From contig NZ_CP120468.1 in the NCBI RefSeq assembly GCF_029490015.1, positions 1,426,001 through 1,490,000 of the forward strand: DNA of 64,000 bases, read 5' to 3'. Below, piece after piece: positions 43,522-52,241 of this stretch. The position numbers and the translations under genes were made by a program. The notes below the pieces were generated by a model. That model saw only the letters and a list, made by a program, of their open reading frames with translations, was not told the origin of the DNA and did not search any database. Source of the stretch: Halobaculum limi. Its GTDB lineage: Archaea > Halobacteriota > Halobacteria > Halobacteriales > Haloferacaceae. The first letter of the stretch is position 1. Each line of letters opens with the position of its first letter.

Positions 43522-44880
43522 ATGAACCACACCGACGCCGGCGACGACGCCGGCGGTTCCGACGGCGCTGGCTACTCGTTGGCCGACGCCCGCGCCCGCG
43601 ACGAGGCCGACACACTGGCCGACTACCGCGCCCACTTCTCGGTGCCCGACGGCGAGCGCTACATGGACGGCAACTCGCTGGGACTCGCCTCCGACACCGC
43701 GCTGGCGACGCTGGAACGCGTCGTCGACGAATGGAAGGACCTCGCCATCCGCGGGTGGGAGGCCGCCGACCCCGACTGGTTCCACTACGGCGAACACCTC
43801 GGTGACCTCCTCGCGCCGCTGGTCGGTGCCGACGGCGACGAAGTCGTCGTCGCCAACTCCACGACGGTCAACATCCACACCCTCGTCGGCACGTTCCTCG
43901 ACACGCTCCCCGGCACGCCCGCCGGTCCAGACCCGAGCGCCGACCCGCCCGCAGTCCTCGTCAACGATCTGGACTTCCCGACCGACCACTACGCCATCCG
44001 CGCGCAGTTTCGCCAACGCGGCCTCGACCCCGACGAGCAGTTGGTCGCCGTCGAGTCGCGCGACGGCCGCACCATCGACGAAGCCGACATCGAGGCGATG
44101 CTGGCCAACCGCGACGACGTCGGCATCGTGTTTATGCCGTCGGTGCTGTACCGTTCGGGCCAGTTGCTCGACGTCGGCCGCATCACGGAGGCCGCGCACG
44201 ATAACGGCGCACTCGTCGGCTTCGACTGCGCCCACTCCGTCGGCGCGGTGCCGCACGACCTTCGGGACGCCGGCGATTCGGGCGTGGACTTCGCGGTGTG
44301 GTGTTCCTACAAGTACCTGAACGCCGGGCCGGGAGCGACCGCTGGCCTGTACGTCCACGAGCGACACCACGGAGCGACGCCAGCGCTGGCGGGGTGGTGG
44401 GGCAACGACAAGTCGACCCAGTTCGAGATGCGCCACACGTACGAACCGGCAGCCTCGGCGGGCGCGTGGCAGATCGGAACCGTACCGATGCTCTCCTCTG
44501 CCCCTATCGAGGGCGCGACCGAACTCGTCCGCGACGCCGGCATCGACGCCGTGCGCGAGAAGTCGCTCGCGCTGACCGACTACCTCATCGACCTGGTCGA
44601 CGAGTACCTCGGCGACGACTTCTCGGTGGGCACGCCACGCGACCACGGCCGTCGAGGCGGCCACGTCGCCGTCGAACACCCGGAGGCGTACCGCGTGAGC
44701 GAGGCACTTCGCGACCGGGACGTGGTGGTGGACTTCCGCCCGCCGAACGTCGTTCGGATCTGTCCTGCCCCGATGTACACCCGATTCGAGGACGTGTGGC
44801 AGGTGGTCGAGACGATGCGCGACATCGTCGAGACCGACGCGCATCTCGACTACGACGCCCGCGGCGGCGGCGTCACCTGA
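43522..44880 (+). CDS. kynU: Kynureninase
   Basis: 452-residue PLP enzyme that splits kynurenine to anthranilate and alanine. The PLP-binding lysine is Lys264 in WCSYKYLNAGPG; the cofactor-ring Asp is in GFDCAHSVG. Other conserved parts are YMDGNSLGL and WFHYGEHLG, and GWWGNDKSTQFEM near the substrate site. Length is normal for the family. Kynurenine formamidase and tryptophan 2,3-dioxygenase genes are not in the window. The N-terminal 15 residues (DAGDDAGGSDG) are a haloarchaeal acidic extension. Confidence 0.94.
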   Translation: MNHTDAGDDAGGSDGAGYSLADARARDEADTLADYRAHFSVPDGERYMDGNSLGLASDTALATLERVVDEWKDLAIRGWEAADPDWFHYGEHLGDLLAPLVGADGDEVVVANSTTVNIHTLVGTFLDTLPGTPAGPDPSADPPAVLVNDLDFPTDHYAIRAQFRQRGLDPDEQLVAVESRDGRTIDEADIEAMLANRDDVGIVFMPSVLYRSGQLLDVGRITEAAHDNGALVGFDCAHSVGAVPHDLRDAGDSGVDFAVWCSYKYLNAGPGATAGLYVHERHHGATPALAGWWGNDKSTQFEMRHTYEPAASAGAWQIGTVPMLSSAPIEGATELVRDAGIDAVREKSLALTDYLIDLVDEYLGDDFSVGTPRDHGRRGGHVAVEHPEAYRVSEALRDRDVVVDFRPPNVVRICPAPMYTRFEDVWQVVETMRDIVETDAHLDYDARGGGVT

Positions 44881-44948
44881 CTGGGGGTGTCGGTCGCCAA
44901 CCAGTCTGATCGTCAACACTATGTTCCGTAGATGGGTACCCGAACACC

Positions 44949-45404
44949 GTGTCCCGCAGTTCCCTCCCCTCCCTCCCACTCTCAGCGACGTGGACGTACG
45001 CGCTTGTCGGCGGTGTCGTCTCGATGCCCCTCACAGTCGGTGCCTACTGGCTGTCGGGAATGGGGTCGAACTTCTCGGTGAATCTGATCGTGGTCGGCGG
45101 TCTCGTCGCAGGCGTCCTCGCCGAGCGACACGACGGCCCCGACGTGAACGCTGTGAGCGCCGGTCTGCGTGCCGGAATCGTCGGCGGCCTGCCCGGATAC
45201 GTCTGGTTTTGGTCGTCGATCCGTGAGATCGGAACGTCGTTCGCGACGGCGTGGTCGTCGCCGGTCGCGGGAGCCGTGTTGATGGCCGTCGCCGCCGGGT
45301 TCGTCGTCGCAATCTCCGCCCTGCCTGGCCTCATCGGCGGCGCTATCGGCGGGTGGCTGGTCGAGCGCTTCACCGAGCGTCCGGCGGGGGCCGACCCGTC
45401 GTGA
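44949..45404 (+). CDS. Small membrane protein (DUF5518-like)
   Basis: 151 residues with four hydrophobic helices (about 15-35, 43-60, 68-95 and 100-135) and Gly-rich helical surfaces (GGVVSMPLTVGAYW, GGLVAGVLAERHDGP, ALPGLIGGAIGGW). This composition is typical of haloarchaeal DUF5518 proteins. The start is GTG 44949. It ends 43 bp before a convergent 41-residue gene. Function unknown. Confidence 0.7.
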   Translation: MSRSSLPSLPLSATWTYALVGGVVSMPLTVGAYWLSGMGSNFSVNLIVVGGLVAGVLAERHDGPDVNAVSAGLRAGIVGGLPGYVWFWSSIREIGTSFATAWSSPVAGAVLMAVAAGFVVAISALPGLIGGAIGGWLVERFTERPAGADPS

Positions 45405-45447
45405 ACACCTGAGCGACTAATCCGTCCAGATCAATCGACCGCTCGGT

Positions 45448-45573
45448 TCACTCCCCGAGGAACCGAAGCAAGCCACCGATCAGCAGCGTGAGACCGCCGA
45501 GGATGAACGTTCCCGGCAGTGGGAGGACGAACAGTCCGACACCGACGAGCAGCACTTTGGTCGAGAGGCGCAC
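45448..45573 (-). CDS. 41-residue single- or two-helix membrane protein
   Basis: A short reading frame from GTG 45573 encodes MRLSTKVLLVGVGLFVLPLP and then GTFILGGLTLLIGGLLRFLGE. It has two hydrophobic helices separated by the turn PLPG, with a basic N-terminus. This pattern is typical of small haloarchaeal membrane proteins that are often not annotated. No partner is evident. It ends 43 bp before the stop of the convergent DUF5518-like gene. The evidence is composition only. Confidence 0.6.
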   Translation of the reverse strand: MRLSTKVLLVGVGLFVLPLPGTFILGGLTLLIGGLLRFLGE

Positions 45574-45630
45574 GCAACACAGTCGACGCTTGCGCCTGAA
45601 ATGCTCGGTGGGGATTCCGGCGGTGCCGGA

Positions 45631-46542
45631 TTACTGACGCTCGTACTCGGGGTCGAACATCTGCGCGGAGGTGGGCGCGGGGTCGCCTTCGGTGAGGTTG
45701 TACGCCGAGAGGTCGGCGTCGCTCGCACCTGCCGCCCGCAGGAGGTCCTCGTCGTACGCCGAGTGGCCCGTGTACTCCGCCGGGTCTCGGTCGAGGATGG
45801 AGAGGACGGCGTCCGCGAGGACGTGCGGCGTCCGCCAGTCGTCCTCCGTGCCGAGGCCGAAGTACCGGGTCGCCCGCGTGTCGACGGCAGTGACCGGCCA
45901 GAAGGTGTTACAGCCGATGTCGTCGCCCGCCAACTCCGCCGCAAGCGAGAGCGTGACGAACGACATCCCGAGTTTCGACCACGCGTAGGCGGCCTTTCCG
46001 GGCGCGCGGTCGACGGCGACCGGCGGTGCGTTCGTGAGGATCCACCCCTGGTCTTGCTCGCGGAGGTGCGGGATGAACGCCCGCGAGACGAGGTACGTGC
46101 CGCGGATGTTCACGTCCGTCAGCAGGTCGAAGCGGTTGGCGGGCAGATCCGTGACGTTCGCGAGTTGGATCGCCGACGCATTGTTGATCACGATGTCGAT
46201 TTGGCCGAACTCGTCGATGGCCTCCTGCACGGCGGCCTCCACCGCCTCCTCGTCGCGCACGTCGAGTTTGATGGCGTGGGCGTCGACGCCGCGTGCCTCA
46301 CACTGTTCGGCCGTCTTGTGGATGGTTCCGGGGAGGTCGCCGCCGGGTTCGGCGGTCTTGCCCGTCGAGACGACGTTGCAGCCGCACTCTGCGAGCGTCA
46401 GCGCGATGCGCTTGCCGATGCCGCGGGTCGTCCCCGTGACGAACGCCGTCGACCCCGACAGGTCGGGCGCGTCGAACGGCGGGTCGGCGTGGGCGGGTCC
46501 GGCTGGCATCGCTTCGTCTGCGTCGGGTGATGGGTCGGCCAT
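45631..46542 (-). CDS. Short-chain dehydrogenase (HSDL2-like)
   Basis: 303-residue NAD(P)-dependent oxidoreductase. The Rossmann motif is FVTGTTRGIGKRIAL (about 34-48), NNASAIQL follows, and the catalytic Tyr186 and Lys190 are in YAWSK. The usual catalytic Ser position reads Ala172 (LTNAPPVAV). The sequence resembles hydroxysteroid dehydrogenase-like 2 proteins, without their C-terminal SCP2 domain. The C-terminus (SAYNLTEGDPAPTSAQMFD) is family-typical. Substrate unknown. Confidence 0.86.
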   Translation of the reverse strand: MADPSPDADEAMPAGPAHADPPFDAPDLSGSTAFVTGTTRGIGKRIALTLAECGCNVVSTGKTAEPGGDLPGTIHKTAEQCEARGVDAHAIKLDVRDEEAVEAAVQEAIDEFGQIDIVINNASAIQLANVTDLPANRFDLLTDVNIRGTYLVSRAFIPHLREQDQGWILTNAPPVAVDRAPGKAAYAWSKLGMSFVTLSLAAELAGDDIGCNTFWPVTAVDTRATRYFGLGTEDDWRTPHVLADAVLSILDRDPAEYTGHSAYDEDLLRAAGASDADLSAYNLTEGDPAPTSAQMFDPEYERQ

Positions 46543-46639
46543 ATCTCACATCTCTCAGGGGGGTTGGTGTAACTACCGGCGTGTCGTATCGCAAACGTGT
46601 CTGCCGTTTGTGCGCGTTGTCTCCGGTGACGCCGACCGC

Positions 46640-48307
46640 TCACTCCGCCCCGCCGCCGCGAACGGCGACCGCGCGAATCGCCTGCCGATAGCGGTCGGCC
46701 AGCGTCGCGAGCAGTCGACGCTCTGCGGGGTCGAACCCGAGCGCGAGCAACACCGCGACGTACGCGCCGAGACCGAGGAGTGTGCCGGCGACGGCGGCGG
46801 GGTACTGCGGGAGTATCGTCCGTGCGCCGAGGGCGACGAGCGTGAACGGCACCGCGGCCGCCAGCGGCTTCAGATGCGCCCGGGTGAACGGCTGTAATCC
46901 CTCGACGCGGTACAGCACCGCCACCTCCAAGCCGTTGTTGACGCCGAGCATCAGGAGGTAACTCGCGACCAAGCCCGCGAGGCCGAACTCGATGGTCAGC
47001 GGGATGGCGGTGACGGCGAGAAACAGCGTGATGGCCGTGTTGGTCACCAACAGCGCCCGCTGGTGGTCGGTCATCCGCAGGAGGATGCCGACGCTGCCGG
47101 CGGCACACGCGAGAAACTGGGCGAGGACGAACCCCGGCAACAGGGGCGCGTAGCGGACGAACGTCGGCCCGAACAGCGCCATCACCGACTCCCGGTAGAC
47201 GATGACCGGCACCGACAGGCCGGTGACGCCGACGAGGACGAGGCGACTCGTGACGTGGTACAACCGGGAGAGCGCCTCGCGGTGGCCGTCGTCGTTGAGG
47301 GCGGCCGCGACCGGCGGGATGAACTGGTTCACGCCCATCAGCGGCAGGCGGACGAGGCTCCCGACGAGGACGCCGACGGCGAACACGCCGCCAGCCGTGC
47401 CCGAGAGAAACACCGCGATGAGCGGATAGAAGCCGAGTCGCTGGGTCGTCGTCGCGAAGCCGCTGAGGAACAACGGCGTCGTGTAGCCGACGTAGCGCCG
47501 CCGAATCGCGTCGCCGTCGGGGACACGGACGCGGGGGCGGAAGCCGCGCGAACGAATCAGCCACACGAGGCCACCGACGGCGACGACGCCCATCGCGAGT
47601 GGGAGGCCGATAGCGACGCCAGCGAGGTCACCGAGCAACAGAACGCCGACCGCGCCGACGGCCAACTGTGCGAGGGGGAACGCAACCCGCTGGAAGGCGT
47701 TGAGCGCTGTCACCTCCTCGGTCGCTCGCAGCAGGCGGGCGACAGTGAACATCCCGACCGTCAGCGGGAGGCCCGCGCCGAACACCTGAAGATACAGCGG
47801 GAACGGCGCACCCTTCCCGGTGAGCGTCGCGATAGCGGGGGAAGCGAGATACAACGCCGCGCCGAACAGCGTCGAGACGCCGAGCAACAGCGTCGTCGCG
47901 AACGTCGCGATGGCGTCGCGTTCGGCGGCCGTCTCCGTCGTCGGGAGGAACTGGCTCAGGCCGCTTCCGAAGCCGAGCGCGAGACGACGGAGAAATCGCT
48001 GAAGGCGTCGCGCAAGCGCGAACAGCCCGTACGGTCCGGCGGCGAAGGTATTGGTGAGTATCGCGGTGAACGCGAGCGTCAGACCCCGCTGGACGAGGAT
48101 ACTCGGCGTGGAGACGACCGCACCGTGTGCGACCCGCTCTAAGGCGTCCGCGAGGCGAGCGTCGACGGACCCGCGCTCGGTGTATCTGTCGCTGGTCTCG
48201 GTTCCGGCGTCGGTGTCGGACGTGGCGACAGAACCGGCGTCGCTCCCGACCGCGTCAGCGACACCGTCGGCAGCATCTCTCTCGCCAGTCTCCTCGCCGG
48301 AGTCCAT
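46640..48307 (-). CDS. Oligosaccharide flippase family protein (MVF/Wzx-like)
   Basis: 555-residue membrane protein with about twelve to fourteen helices. It begins with a 60-residue acidic cytoplasmic extension (MDSGEETGERDAADG...) that is unusual in length, followed by STPSILVQRGLTLAFTAILTNT, the start of the polysaccharide transport domain. LARRLQRFLRRLALGFGSGL and LPLMGVNQFIPP match this superfamily. It probably moves a lipid-linked sugar across the membrane. The glycosyltransferase pair at 34-36 kb could supply one, but is 10 kb away. Confidence 0.85.
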   Translation of the reverse strand: MDSGEETGERDAADGVADAVGSDAGSVATSDTDAGTETSDRYTERGSVDARLADALERVAHGAVVSTPSILVQRGLTLAFTAILTNTFAAGPYGLFALARRLQRFLRRLALGFGSGLSQFLPTTETAAERDAIATFATTLLLGVSTLFGAALYLASPAIATLTGKGAPFPLYLQVFGAGLPLTVGMFTVARLLRATEEVTALNAFQRVAFPLAQLAVGAVGVLLLGDLAGVAIGLPLAMGVVAVGGLVWLIRSRGFRPRVRVPDGDAIRRRYVGYTTPLFLSGFATTTQRLGFYPLIAVFLSGTAGGVFAVGVLVGSLVRLPLMGVNQFIPPVAAALNDDGHREALSRLYHVTSRLVLVGVTGLSVPVIVYRESVMALFGPTFVRYAPLLPGFVLAQFLACAAGSVGILLRMTDHQRALLVTNTAITLFLAVTAIPLTIEFGLAGLVASYLLMLGVNNGLEVAVLYRVEGLQPFTRAHLKPLAAAVPFTLVALGARTILPQYPAAVAGTLLGLGAYVAVLLALGFDPAERRLLATLADRYRQAIRAVAVRGGGAE

Positions 48308-48374
48308 CGCTTCGGTCGAGTGGCGAGGCGGAGAAAAGCCCGACGGAGCGCCGCGACTCTGGTTGGGTCGCCGA

Positions 48375-49286
48375 CTACTCTGGGTCCGGCACGTAGCCGT
48401 CGCCCACGCGCACGTCGAGAGCGGTCTGGAGGGTGCGGAAGTCGAGGCGCTCGTGGGCCGCCACCTCGCCGTCGCGGCTGAACGTGATCGGGTGGTCGCC
48501 GTCGCTCACGACGTGGAGTTCGCCGGCCCGGAAGTGGGTGACGCCGTCGGTTCCTTCACCGAGCAGTCGGTGGACCGCCGCCTCGAACGCGAGGTTCTTC
48601 GGGGGCATCCGCTCGACGACGACCACGTCGAAACGGCCGTCTTCCATATTCGCCTGCCCGCCCTCCTCGACGAACTTGCGGGCGTTGCCGACGAGGACGC
48701 ACGTCGCGTCGCCCGCCCACGACTGGGTCGGTGACTCCACGCGCACGTCGAGGCCGTCGAACGCCATCGTCTCTCGAGCGCCGGTGATGAGGAACGCGAG
48801 CGTCCCGAACCGCTCTTTCAGGTCGCCAGAGGTGCCCGTGCTCGCGTCCGCCGGGAGGCCGGCGATACACGAGACGAGGAACGGGTCGGTGTCGTCGGCG
48901 TCGCTGCCCTCGGCGACGCCCACGTCGAGTGCGCGCACCTCGCCGGTGTCCGAACACTCGATACCCTCGTCGATGGAGTCGATGCCGAGGTTCTCGGCGA
49001 GGAGGTTCGCGGTGCCGCCCGGAATTATCGCGAGCGTCACGTCGCCGAGGGCGTCGGCCGTCCACAGGCCACGAAGCACGTCGTTGATAGTCCCGTCGCC
49101 GCCACACACCGCGAGCGTCGAGACGCCGTTCTCTCCGGCCTCGCGTGCCAACTCGACGGTGTGATCGCGGCTCTCGGTCTCCGTGACGGCGAAGCCGCGT
49201 GCCTCCATCGCCCGGCGGACGTACGCGGCGTGGTCGCTGGTGCCGCTGTTGGGATTGACGAGACACCGACGCGAGCCGATCTGCAT
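48375..49286 (-). CDS. Diacylglycerol/lipid kinase family protein
   Basis: 303-residue member of the DAGK catalytic domain family (YegS-like). Key parts are CLVNPNSGTSDH near the N-terminus, CGGDGTINDVLRGLW (the ATP-binding GGDGT), and IPGGTANLLAENLG. It phosphorylates a lipid such as diacylglycerol or an archaeol-type diether. ATG 49286 is preferred; the 21-residue extension upstream has no support. It lies next to the flippase on the same strand. Confidence 0.9.
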   Translation of the reverse strand: MQIGSRRCLVNPNSGTSDHAAYVRRAMEARGFAVTETESRDHTVELAREAGENGVSTLAVCGGDGTINDVLRGLWTADALGDVTLAIIPGGTANLLAENLGIDSIDEGIECSDTGEVRALDVGVAEGSDADDTDPFLVSCIAGLPADASTGTSGDLKERFGTLAFLITGARETMAFDGLDVRVESPTQSWAGDATCVLVGNARKFVEEGGQANMEDGRFDVVVVERMPPKNLAFEAAVHRLLGEGTDGVTHFRAGELHVVSDGDHPITFSRDGEVAAHERLDFRTLQTALDVRVGDGYVPDPE

Positions 49287-49376
49287 ACCCGATCGGTCTC
49301 CATCTGGACAGTTAACCCTCGCGACGTGGCGGCCGCGGTGACAGGCCACCCTACTGCCGGGGAGGCGGTCCCCCGC

Positions 49377-49895
49377 TCACGTCGAGGGTGTCGCCGCGTC
49401 GCCCACTCGCAGCGTCGCGAGCGGCGGCGATCCGGCGTTCCCGAACCGCGTCGGCGCACACTCGACGAACCGGCAGTCGTCTTCCCCGACCACGAGTCCG
49501 GCCTGCATCGGCGTGTCCGCGGTCGCAGTCCACGTTCCGGTGTCCTCCGGCGTCGCCGTCCCGCACGGCCGCGGCCGCCACCGCCACGACTGCCACCACT
49601 CCACGTCGTCGTGGAGATTCGCGATCACCTCGTGTTCGGCGGTGGGCAACGAGAGGTCGAGGTACCCGCCGTCGCCCGCGGGAACGCGGTAGCGCCCGTC
49701 CGTGGCAGTCGTCCCGCCACGGCGAACAAGCACCGACACCTCGCGTGGACGGTCCGTGTCGTTACGCACGTGCAGATAGTCGCCCGTGATACCGTCCGGG
49801 TCGTCGCCGCTGTCGACACAGCCTGCGATCCCGGTAACGGCCGTCATCGCACCCGCCTCGATGAGTCGTCGTCGAGTGAGCAGCGTGGAGGGCAC
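49377..49895 (-). CDS. Tat-exported lipoprotein of unknown function
   Basis: 172 residues from GTG 49895. The N-terminus TRRRLIEAGAMTAVTGIAGC has a twin-arginine-like signal and a lipobox (IAGC). The mature part is a beta-rich domain (ITGDYLHVRNDTDRPREVSVL, GGYLDLSLPTAEHEVIANLHDD) ending with Cys-containing segments (EDDCRFVEC). It probably sits on the outer face of the membrane as a beta-sandwich protein. No known function. Confidence 0.72.
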   Translation of the reverse strand: MPSTLLTRRRLIEAGAMTAVTGIAGCVDSGDDPDGITGDYLHVRNDTDRPREVSVLVRRGGTTATDGRYRVPAGDGGYLDLSLPTAEHEVIANLHDDVEWWQSWRWRPRPCGTATPEDTGTWTATADTPMQAGLVVGEDDCRFVECAPTRFGNAGSPPLATLRVGDAATPST

Positions 49896-49991
49896 GCTCG
49901 GGGCGTTCTCGCGGCGGCGACAAACGCCTGTCGCCACTCCGTTCGTTAACGCCCGGGCAACCGCTTTCCGCGTCGGCACCCAATCACCCGT

Positions 49992-50450
49992 GTGTCCCGT
50001 TTCACTCGCCTCGTCGTCGCGGTCGCCGTCCTCCCCCACGAGGCCGCCCACGCGGCAGTCGCGCGGCTGTTCGGCTTCGAGGCGGAGGTGTCGGTGTTGC
50101 CCGCGTGGAACGGCGCGGGGCGACCGCTCGGCCAGTTCGACGCACGGGTCCCGGAGGCGACGCCCGGCGCGGTCATTCGCGCGGTCGCACTCGCACCGCT
50201 CGTGTACGTCGTCGTCGCGGCCGTCCTGGACTTCCTGTTACCCGACGGGTCGGGACTCCGGTATCTCGCTATCGCGCCGCTGGCGTACTGGGCGGCGCTG
50301 TCGAGCGGCGACCTCGCGGTGGCCGCAGACCCCGCGACGGTGCGCGAACGGGGGCGGTTCGTCGTCGACGACGAGGGGTGGAGCGGCCCGACCGCCGACG
50401 CCCTCACCGTCCTGACGACGGGTGCGGTCGCGGGGCTGTTGCTGGCGTAG
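49992..50450 (+). CDS. Membrane protein with HExxH motif (M50-like or DUF3267-like)
   Basis: 152 residues. VAVAVLPHEAAHAAVARLFG (about 10-29) places HEAAH in the first hydrophobic helix, as in intramembrane zinc metalloproteases. A second possible ligand region is the Asp in LDFLLPDG (about 79-86). Two to three further hydrophobic segments follow. The protein is much shorter than canonical site-2 proteases, so it may be a reduced relative or a non-proteolytic membrane protein. GTG start; a MATE gene follows after 88 bp. Confidence 0.65.
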   Translation: MSRFTRLVVAVAVLPHEAAHAAVARLFGFEAEVSVLPAWNGAGRPLGQFDARVPEATPGAVIRAVALAPLVYVVVAAVLDFLLPDGSGLRYLAIAPLAYWAALSSGDLAVAADPATVRERGRFVVDDEGWSGPTADALTVLTTGAVAGLLLA

Positions 50451-50538
50451 TCGCACTGTGCAACTCCCGGCCGCTACCGCGCTGTCGCCGCCAGCCACGA
50501 ACGGAAGCGATTAGCCGCGCCCACCCCGACCGTGAGCC

Positions 50539-51963
50539 GTGTCACGGCTTCGCCGCGCCGGGTCAGCGCTCGCCGCGGCGCTCGCGAGTGCGGGCGTCAT
50601 CGAGGAGTCGCGCCTGCGGGCGACCACGGATCTGGCGTGGCCGCGCATCGTCACCGGCTTCGCCATTATGTCCAAGCGGACGGTCGACCTGGCGCTGGTC
50701 GGACTCGTCATCGGCCCGACGGCGGTCGCGGGGCTGACGCTCGCGAACGCCTTCTGGATGGTCGCGAAGTTCCTCGCCATCGGCCTCGCGGGCGGTACCG
50801 TCTCGCTCGTCTCGCAGAACTACGGCGGCGGCGACACCGACCGCGCGGCGTCGGTCGTTCGGCTGAGTGTCATCATCTCCGTCGCCATCGCGGTGCCCGC
50901 AGTCGTGTTGTTCGCGAGCGCCGCCGAACCGCTCGTCGCGCTGCTGGGCGGCGACGAAGCGAGTATCGGCTACGGCGCGACGTATCTCGCGGTCGTCGCG
51001 CCCGGTCTCTTGTTCGAGTTCCTCAACCTCGTCGCCAGTCGGACGTACGCCGGCGTCAGCGACACAGTCACGCCGATGGTCGTTCGCGCGGGCGGTGCGG
51101 TCGCCAACATCGCGCTGTCGGCGACGTTCGTCCTCGCACTCGATATGGGTGTCGCGGGCGCAGCGCTCGGAACCGCGCTGGCGACGGCGCTCGTCACCGT
51201 GGTGTTCGCGTGGGGGATGACCGGCCACGACTACGTCCGCGGGCGCGGCGCGAGTCCCGTCCCGCTGACGCTGGAGCGACCGATCGTCGACCGCGACTTG
51301 CTCGCACAGATCGGTCGCGTGTCGTCGCCGCTGGTGGCCCGCCGCGCCGCACAGGGACTCGTCGTGTTCCCGTTGCTCGCCATCGCGGCGACGTTCGGCC
51401 CGGTCGCCGTCGCCGCTGTCGGCGTCGGCCGACAGGTCCGGGCGCTATTGGGGAGTTTCTCGTGGGGCTTCTCTATCGCCGCCTCGACGCTCGTGGGACA
51501 GGAACTCGGGAAGGGCGCAGAAGCGGAGGCGGAGGCGTTCGGTTCGCAGATCACTCGGCTATCGGCTGTGGTGTACGTCGTCGCCGCGGCGGTCGTCGTC
51601 GCCTTCGCCGACCCCATCGCGAGCGTGTTCGTCGACGACCCCGCGAACCTGGCGCTGTCCGCGCAGTTCGTCGCCGTCGCGGGCGTCAGCGTCGTCGCCT
51701 CGGGCATCGACGGATCGATCACCGGCGTGCTTCGCGGCGCGGGCGACACCCGCGTCCCGTTCGTCGCGACGCTGGCGGGGGCGTACCTCGCGGCGGTCCC
51801 GGTTGCGTACCTCGGAACGGTCGTCCCGGTACTCGGCGTCTCGGGCCTGCTGATTGCGCTCGTTGCGGAGACGGCGGTGCCGATGGTGGTGAACGCCCGG
51901 CGCTTCCGCTCGAATCGATGGAAGGCAGTCAGCCGGGCGTACCGGCCGAGCGCGGACGATTGA
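50539..51963 (+). CDS. MATE family efflux transporter
   Basis: 474-residue membrane protein with twelve hydrophobic helices in two similar halves. Typical features are AGLTLANAFWMVAKFLAIGL, GGTVSLVSQNYGGGD and the second-half GFSIAASTLVGQELGKG, where the conserved GQ-x-x-G sequence marks a MATE protein. It likely exports cationic drugs or metabolites in exchange for Na+ or H+. The start is GTG 50539. It converges with the HalOD1-DUF7344 operon. Confidence 0.9.
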   Translation: MSRLRRAGSALAAALASAGVIEESRLRATTDLAWPRIVTGFAIMSKRTVDLALVGLVIGPTAVAGLTLANAFWMVAKFLAIGLAGGTVSLVSQNYGGGDTDRAASVVRLSVIISVAIAVPAVVLFASAAEPLVALLGGDEASIGYGATYLAVVAPGLLFEFLNLVASRTYAGVSDTVTPMVVRAGGAVANIALSATFVLALDMGVAGAALGTALATALVTVVFAWGMTGHDYVRGRGASPVPLTLERPIVDRDLLAQIGRVSSPLVARRAAQGLVVFPLLAIAATFGPVAVAAVGVGRQVRALLGSFSWGFSIAASTLVGQELGKGAEAEAEAFGSQITRLSAVVYVVAAAVVVAFADPIASVFVDDPANLALSAQFVAVAGVSVVASGIDGSITGVLRGAGDTRVPFVATLAGAYLAAVPVAYLGTVVPVLGVSGLLIALVAETAVPMVVNARRFRSNRWKAVSRAYRPSADD

Positions 51964-51983
51964 GCGTCGCCCGCGCGGTTAGG

Positions 51984-52241
51984 TCACGTCGGCTGTGAGG
52001 GGTACAGGTCGGCGGGGTCGTGCCCGTCGATCCGAACGGTCCCGTCGCCACGGAGGGTCACGAGATGCTCGTCGACAACGAACTCGAACTGCCACTGGTC
52101 GTTGGTGATCGACGCGAACGAGTCGAGGACGTCGGCGTCGACCCACTCGTAGAGGTTGAACGTGAGGTCGAGTGGGTCGACGCCGCGTGCGGTCGCGAGC
52201 GCCTCGATCACCGCCATCGACAGCGGATCGTCGGTGCTCAC
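51984..52241 (-). CDS. HalOD1 output-domain protein
   Basis: 85-residue single-domain protein: LSMAVIEALATARGVDPLDL, then LYEWVDADVLDSFA, and a closing beta hairpin (FEFVVDEHLVTLRGDGTVRI). This matches the HalOD1 domain, which is usually the output part of haloarchaeal sensors. Here it stands alone. The GTG start overlaps the stop of the DUF7344 gene upstream (GTGA), so the two are coupled. Its partners are unknown. Confidence 0.85.
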   Translation of the reverse strand: MSTDDPLSMAVIEALATARGVDPLDLTFNLYEWVDADVLDSFASITNDQWQFEFVVDEHLVTLRGDGTVRIDGHDPADLYPSQPT

